DNA of 64,000 nucleotides, taken from assembly GCF_002150685.1 (NCBI RefSeq), contig NZ_MSSW01000010.1, positions 104,654-168,653 of the forward strand. Direction: 5' to 3'. This DNA comes from Algoriphagus antarcticus. Lineage in GTDB: Bacteria > Bacteroidota > Bacteroidia > Cytophagales > Cyclobacteriaceae. Below are positions 60,975 through 64,000 of the stretch, piece by piece; position 1 is the first letter of the stretch; every line of letters begins with the position of its first letter. A program made the position numbers and the translations under genes. The notes below the pieces were generated by a model. It saw only the letters and a program-made list of their open reading frames with translations. It ran no database searches and was not told the origin of the DNA.

Positions 60975-61946
60975 ATGCCCGGCACCTTCACCATATCCCT
61001 CGACTTCGAACTCCTATGGGGAATCTTCGATAAGATAGGAACTGGCTACAAACCTACTTACTTCTATAATACCAGAAAGATCGTCCCTGTGATGCTGGAG
61101 AAGTTTGCGGAGGCCAATATCGAGGCTACCTGGGCAACTGTAGGAATGCTCTTTGCCGCTAACGAAGATGAGTGGCGACATTACTCACCAGAGTTTTTAC
61201 CGTCCTATCGTGATAGAAAATTCTCTGCATACGAGTGGGTAAAAATGTATGGAATTAGACCAGAAGTTCATTTCGCTCCCGAACTAATACAGCAAATTCT
61301 TGATACTCCCGGACAGGAATTGGGTTCCCATACCTACGCGCACTATTACACCCTGATGCGTGGACAAAGTCCTGAGCAGTTCCGTGAGGATTTGCAGGCC
61401 ACCCAAAGAATTTCACAGGATAAATTTGGGGTAACTCTTGAATCTCTTGTCTTTCCCCGCAATCATATCAATGAACTGTATTTGAATATTTGCCTTCAGG
61501 AAGGGTATAAGTATGTGCGTGGAAATCCTCGCAATTGGTACTGGCAAGAAACCCAGCATGAAAACTTAAGTAAGAAAATCTTCCGCTCCGCAGATTGCTT
61601 TTTTCAGGTAGGGGATAAGACTACTTACTCCTTGGAAGAGGTGAAGGTAATTGAAGAGGAACCGGTAATTGTGCCTGCTTCCAGAATTCTCCGCCCTCAG
61701 CAGCAGTATAATCTGATTATGAATAAAAGCCGCTTGGCAAGAATTAAATCGGAAATGGAATATGCCGCCAAGCAAAAGGAGGTCTATCATCTCTGGTGGC
61801 ATCCACATAATTTCGGTGGCAATCCAGAAAGCTCCATGGCAGAGCTGGCTGAGGTATTAAGTCATTATACTATGCTGCATAATGAGTATGGAATGGAATC
61901 CATGAATATGCGAAGTGTAGGACAGCTAGTAAAACAGAGTACTTAG
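60975..61946 (+). CDS. Polysaccharide deacetylase (NodB homology domain)
   Basis: 323 residues. TFTISLDFELLWG (catalytic aspartate and metal aspartate region), GSHTYAHYYTLM (metal histidines H119 and H123), VFPRNHINELYL (active-site arginine/proline motif) and HLWWHPHNFGG near the C-terminus are the NodB set. No signal peptide, so it may act in the cytoplasm on lipid-linked intermediates or be exported otherwise. Followed by a terminator; last gene of the locus in this window. Confidence 0.88.
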   Translation: MPGTFTISLDFELLWGIFDKIGTGYKPTYFYNTRKIVPVMLEKFAEANIEATWATVGMLFAANEDEWRHYSPEFLPSYRDRKFSAYEWVKMYGIRPEVHFAPELIQQILDTPGQELGSHTYAHYYTLMRGQSPEQFREDLQATQRISQDKFGVTLESLVFPRNHINELYLNICLQEGYKYVRGNPRNWYWQETQHENLSKKIFRSADCFFQVGDKTTYSLEEVKVIEEEPVIVPASRILRPQQQYNLIMNKSRLARIKSEMEYAAKQKEVYHLWWHPHNFGGNPESSMAELAEVLSHYTMLHNEYGMESMNMRSVGQLVKQST

Positions 61947-61977
61947 ATAGTCTAGTTTCTTCACATCACCAAATGCC

Positions 61978-62008
61978 AAAAAGCCTCGATGCAAATCGGG
62001 GCTTTTTT
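61978..62008 (+). terminator. Rho-independent terminator of the polysaccharide locus
   Basis: AAAAAGCCTCGAT, loop GCAA, ATCGGGGCTTTTTT: a G/C-rich hairpin with a T run 32 bases after the deacetylase stop. It marks the likely end of the long transcription unit. Confidence 0.85.
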
Positions 62009-62361
62009 GTTTACAACTTTTGATGTTTAGCAAACCTCGAGGGTTTATATTACCCAACTCTGGTTCAAGACTTCAGTCTTGGACCCATGATAATGCAGTC
62101 TCCTGACTGCTAGCATCTTCATTACCTGCCTACCGAAGGTAAGTTCATTAATGAAAATTCGCTACCCATTATTAAAAAGGTTGAGGATTATATGCTTGAA
62201 ACATCTCCACTTTTCCATTCCTCGGACATAACTATCTTTTCCAAAACAACATCCGTGGCCGAGGGAAATGGCCTTTATCTCTATATTACCTAGGGTTGAA
62301 ACCCTAGGCTACCCATAGTTCGTCCCGATGGGACTTTTAGCAATCAAACCAGCATTGTATT
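62009..62361. repeat. Cluster of short hairpins
   Basis: No gene. Dyads at 62032-62046 (AAACCTCGAGGGTTT), 62066-62081 (CAAGACT-TC-AGTCTTG) and 62095-62110 (GCAGTC-TCCT-GACTGC) are three unrelated small hairpins in 80 bases. 62291-62340 holds the first CTAGGGTTGAAACCCTAGG + GTCCCGATGGGAC block, the end piece of the repeat units that follow. Confidence 0.65.
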
Positions 62362-62707
62362 TTTTAGCAGATTAGCCAGTTTCAAGGGCGGAAAGGGGGT
62401 CGTGGCAGCGGGCCAGCGCTTGGCCATGCGGGCAGAAGCTTTGCCACGACTTGGCTTTTTGGTTCTTTTGGGCCAAGCCAAAAGAACGGGAACAGAGAAA
62501 AAATAATCTTTTATGGATCGGTAATCCATTTCCAATTCGCCAATAACAATACTGATGGTTATGTTTTTTCTGATCAATCCTTTTTTCATACTCCGGCATT
62601 ACTATCAATTTTCACTGGATCTCTGCGCCGGAGGCTGATATTTACTTAATTCGTCTTTCCCAGGGTTAAAACCCTGGGTTACAAAAATGCCGTCCCGATG
62701 GGACTTT
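62362..62707 (+). repeat. Repeat unit A, copy 1
   Basis: About 345 bases. In order: TTAGCAGATTAGCCAGTTT; a GC-rich part with GTCGTGGCAGCGGGCCAGCG and TTGCCACGACTTGG; a hairpin GTTCTTTTGG-GCCAAG-CCAAAAGAAC; AACAATACTGATGGTTATG; CTCCGGCA...GCGCCGGAGG dyad; CCCAGGG...CCCTGGG dyad; GTCCCGATGGGAC. Two overlapping minus-strand frames run through it, but repeats, not genes, explain them. Confidence 0.85.
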
Positions 62708-62730
62708 CTATTACTTCACCAAGTAATTTA

Positions 62731-63077
62731 TTTAGCAGATTAGGCAGTTTTTAGGGCGGGGAGGGGGTCGTGGCAGCGGGCCAGCGCTTGGCCATGCGGG
62801 CAGAAGCTTTGCCACGACTTGGCTTTTTGGTTCTTTTGGGCCAAGCCAAAAGAACGGGAACAGAGAAAAAATAATCTTTTATTGATCGGTAATCCATTTT
62901 CAATTCGCCAATAACAATACTGATGGTTATGTTTTTTCTGATCAATCCTTTTTTCATCCTCCGGCATTACTATCAATTTTCACTGGATCTCTGCGCCGGA
63001 GGCTGATATTTACTTAATTCGTCTCCCCCAGGGTTGAAACCCAGGGTTACAAAAATGCCGTCCCGATGGGACTTTTT
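62731..63077 (+). repeat. Repeat unit A, copy 2
   Basis: Near-identical to copy 1 over its whole length, with point changes (for example TTAGGGCGGGGAGGGGGTCG at the GC-rich start). Joined to copy 1 by a 24-base spacer. Carries the same order of hairpins. Confidence 0.85.
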
Positions 63078-63292
63078 CCGTTTTTGAGAGCCACTTCATT
63101 ATTCACAATTCATCATTCTTCATTGAAAATATAGAAGACGGTCTTGTTTTAAAATCAATTCTCTTTTCATCCTCCGGCATCACTTTCTATTTTCACAAAC
63201 GTCTCTGCGCCGGAGGCTGATATTTACTTAATTCGTCTCACCCAGGGTTGAAACCCAGGGTTACAAAAATGCCATCCCGATGGGACTTTTAG
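63078..63292 (+). repeat. Repeat unit B, copy 1
   Basis: About 215 bases: CCGTTTTTGAGAGC, ATTCATCATTCTTCATTGAA, ATATAGAAGACGGTCTTG, then the same CTCCGG/CCGGAG dyad, CCCAGGG dyad and TCCCGATGGGAC block that end unit A. So A and B share their last third but differ in front. Confidence 0.8.
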
Positions 63293-63660
63293 CAATCAAA
63301 TCAGCCTGGTATTTTTTAGCAGATTAGCCGGTTTTTAGGGCGGGGAGGGGGTCGTGGCAGCGGGCCAGCGCTTGGCCATGCGGGCAGAAGCTTTGCCACG
63401 ACTTGGCTTTTTGGTTCTTTTGGGCCAAGCCAAAAGAACGGGAACAGAGAAAAAATAATCTTTTATGGATCGTAATCCATTTCCATTTCGCAAATAACAA
63501 TACTGATGGTTATGTTTTTTCTGATCAATCCTCTTTTCATTCTCCGGCATTACTATCAATTTTCACAAACGTCTATGCGCCGGAGGCAAAAATCTTTGTT
63601 TTTTCTTTACCCAAGGTTAAAACCCTGGGTTACAAAAATGCCGTCCCGATGGGACTTTTT
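63284..63660 (+). repeat. Repeat unit A, copy 3
   Basis: Matches copy 1 including the lead-in GGGACTTTTAGCAATCAAA. One base is missing near 63473 (ATCGTAATCC instead of ATCGGTAATCC), which exchanges the two minus-strand frames relative to copies 1 and 2; loss of frame without loss of the DNA pattern argues against a protein function. Confidence 0.85.
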
Positions 63661-63878
63661 CCGTTTTTGAGAGCTTTATTATTCACCCTTCATCATTCGA
63701 CATTCTTCATTAAAAATATAGAAGGCGGTCTTGTTTTAAAATCAATTCTTTTTTCATCATCCGGCATCACTTTCTATTTTCACAAACGTCTCTGCGCCGG
63801 AGGCAAAGATGGTTGTTCTTTCTTTACCCAGGGTTAAAACCCTGGGTTACAAAAATACCGTCCCGATGGGACTTTCTG
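63661..63878 (+). repeat. Repeat unit B, copy 2
   Basis: Same organisation as B copy 1, with small differences (GGCGGTCTTG, TTCTTTACCCAGGG). The order in the window is end piece, A, A, B, A, B. The remaining bases to 64000 are AT-rich with no gene or clear repeat. Confidence 0.8.
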
Positions 63879-64000
63879 TAAAGTGGCTATTTGCATCATC
63901 ATAAATACTCATCACTGATTTTTTAAAAATTCATTTTATTACCCAACTCCTTCTACCCTTTAGGGGTCACTGGCCAACTTCAGGCAAGCACAAAAATTTT

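Noticed and set aside
12..61940. Genes on the minus strand
   Set aside because: Minus-strand open frames in this region all lie antisense to well-supported plus-strand genes or in repeats and show no family motifs.
62372..62976. Minus-strand frames of 68-81 codons in the A repeat units as genes
   Set aside because: Two frames overlap in each copy, the third copy has a one-base deletion that exchanges them, and the DNA consists of hairpins. Repeat structure explains the open frames better than protein coding.
63403..63837. 144-codon plus-strand frame across repeat units A3 and B2
   Set aside because: It runs through two repeat units and their hairpins, has no homology I recognise, and its counterpart in earlier copies is interrupted.
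1..64000. tRNA, rRNA or riboswitch genes
   Set aside because: I looked for cloverleaf-like TTCGA arms with CCA-type ends and conserved rRNA words and saw none I could support; the TTCGACT words at 31.15 kb are intergenic repeats.

Overview
The window looks like a surface-polysaccharide (O-antigen or capsule/exopolysaccharide) locus from a Bacteroidota bacterium, most likely of the Cytophagales (Cyclobacteriaceae/Algoriphagus-like). The taxon is inferred from general sequence character: AT-rich DNA, no Shine-Dalgarno sequences, TTTG-19-TAnnTTTG promoters of Bacteroidota type, and typical Bacteroidota secreted-protein families. Every gene I can support is on the + strand.

Layout. (1) 1-2457: three enzymes of the UDP-2,3-diacetamido uronic acid pathway (WbpE-, WbpD- and WbpB-like); the matching 6-dehydrogenase (20.1 kb) and 2-epimerase (48.7 kb) lie far away. 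(2) 2.5-7.2 kb: a decayed stretch, a Wzz-like chain-length regulator, then a compact set for a dTDP-3-acylamido-3,6-dideoxyhexose (two FdtA/QdtA-type ketoisomerases, a MaoC hydratase, an LpxA-like acyltransferase, an FdtB/QdtB aminotransferase). (3) 7.2-19.8 kb: a Wzx/Wzy-type block with flippase, glycosyltransferases, an AsnB-like amidotransferase, an EpsG-like polymerase candidate and a Wzi-family outer-membrane protein. (4) 20-21.4 kb: nucleotide-sugar dehydrogenase behind its own leader. (5) 22.4-26.8 kb: four exported proteins, a lipoprotein through to a large leucine-rich-repeat protein. (6) 27.3-30.4 kb: two polytopic GT-C-like membrane proteins. (7) 30.5-45 kb: a mosaic with a winged-helix regulator, an ArnC/GtrB-like transferase, WecD/WecE (dTDP-Fuc4NAc), Wzm/Wzt ABC exporter, MBOAT plus SGNH O-acylation genes, VioA/NeuD-like genes, a truncated second MBOAT and an FkbM methyltransferase. 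(8) 45-59 kb: dense glycosyltransferases, an epimerase, a methyltransferase and a decayed REP-associated transposase. (9) 59.2-61.9 kb: a membrane protein and a NodB deacetylase. (10) 62-64 kb: no genes, a nested array of interspersed repeats.

How it works together: the enzymes supply activated amino sugars (a 2,3-diNAc uronic acid, a 3-N-acyl sugar, Fuc4NAc and probably Qui4NAc); glycosyltransferases assemble them on a lipid carrier; two export routes are encoded (Wzx/Wzy/Wzz and Wzm/Wzt). RmlA/RmlB-type dTDP-sugar enzymes and an initiating sugar-phosphate transferase are not in the window.

The most unusual feature is not a gene family. Between about 30.6 and 43 kb, and again at 57-61 kb, low-complexity repeat tracts (chiefly ATTTTAAATTCC words, including a 46-bp minisatellite) end at or just before gene starts. 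Related repeat sequence also occurs in frame inside at least four open reading frames. Three genes there have no ATG/GTG/TTG upstream of their conserved N-terminus, and gene relics mark past recombination. This looks like a repeat-bounded, cassette-like polysaccharide locus.
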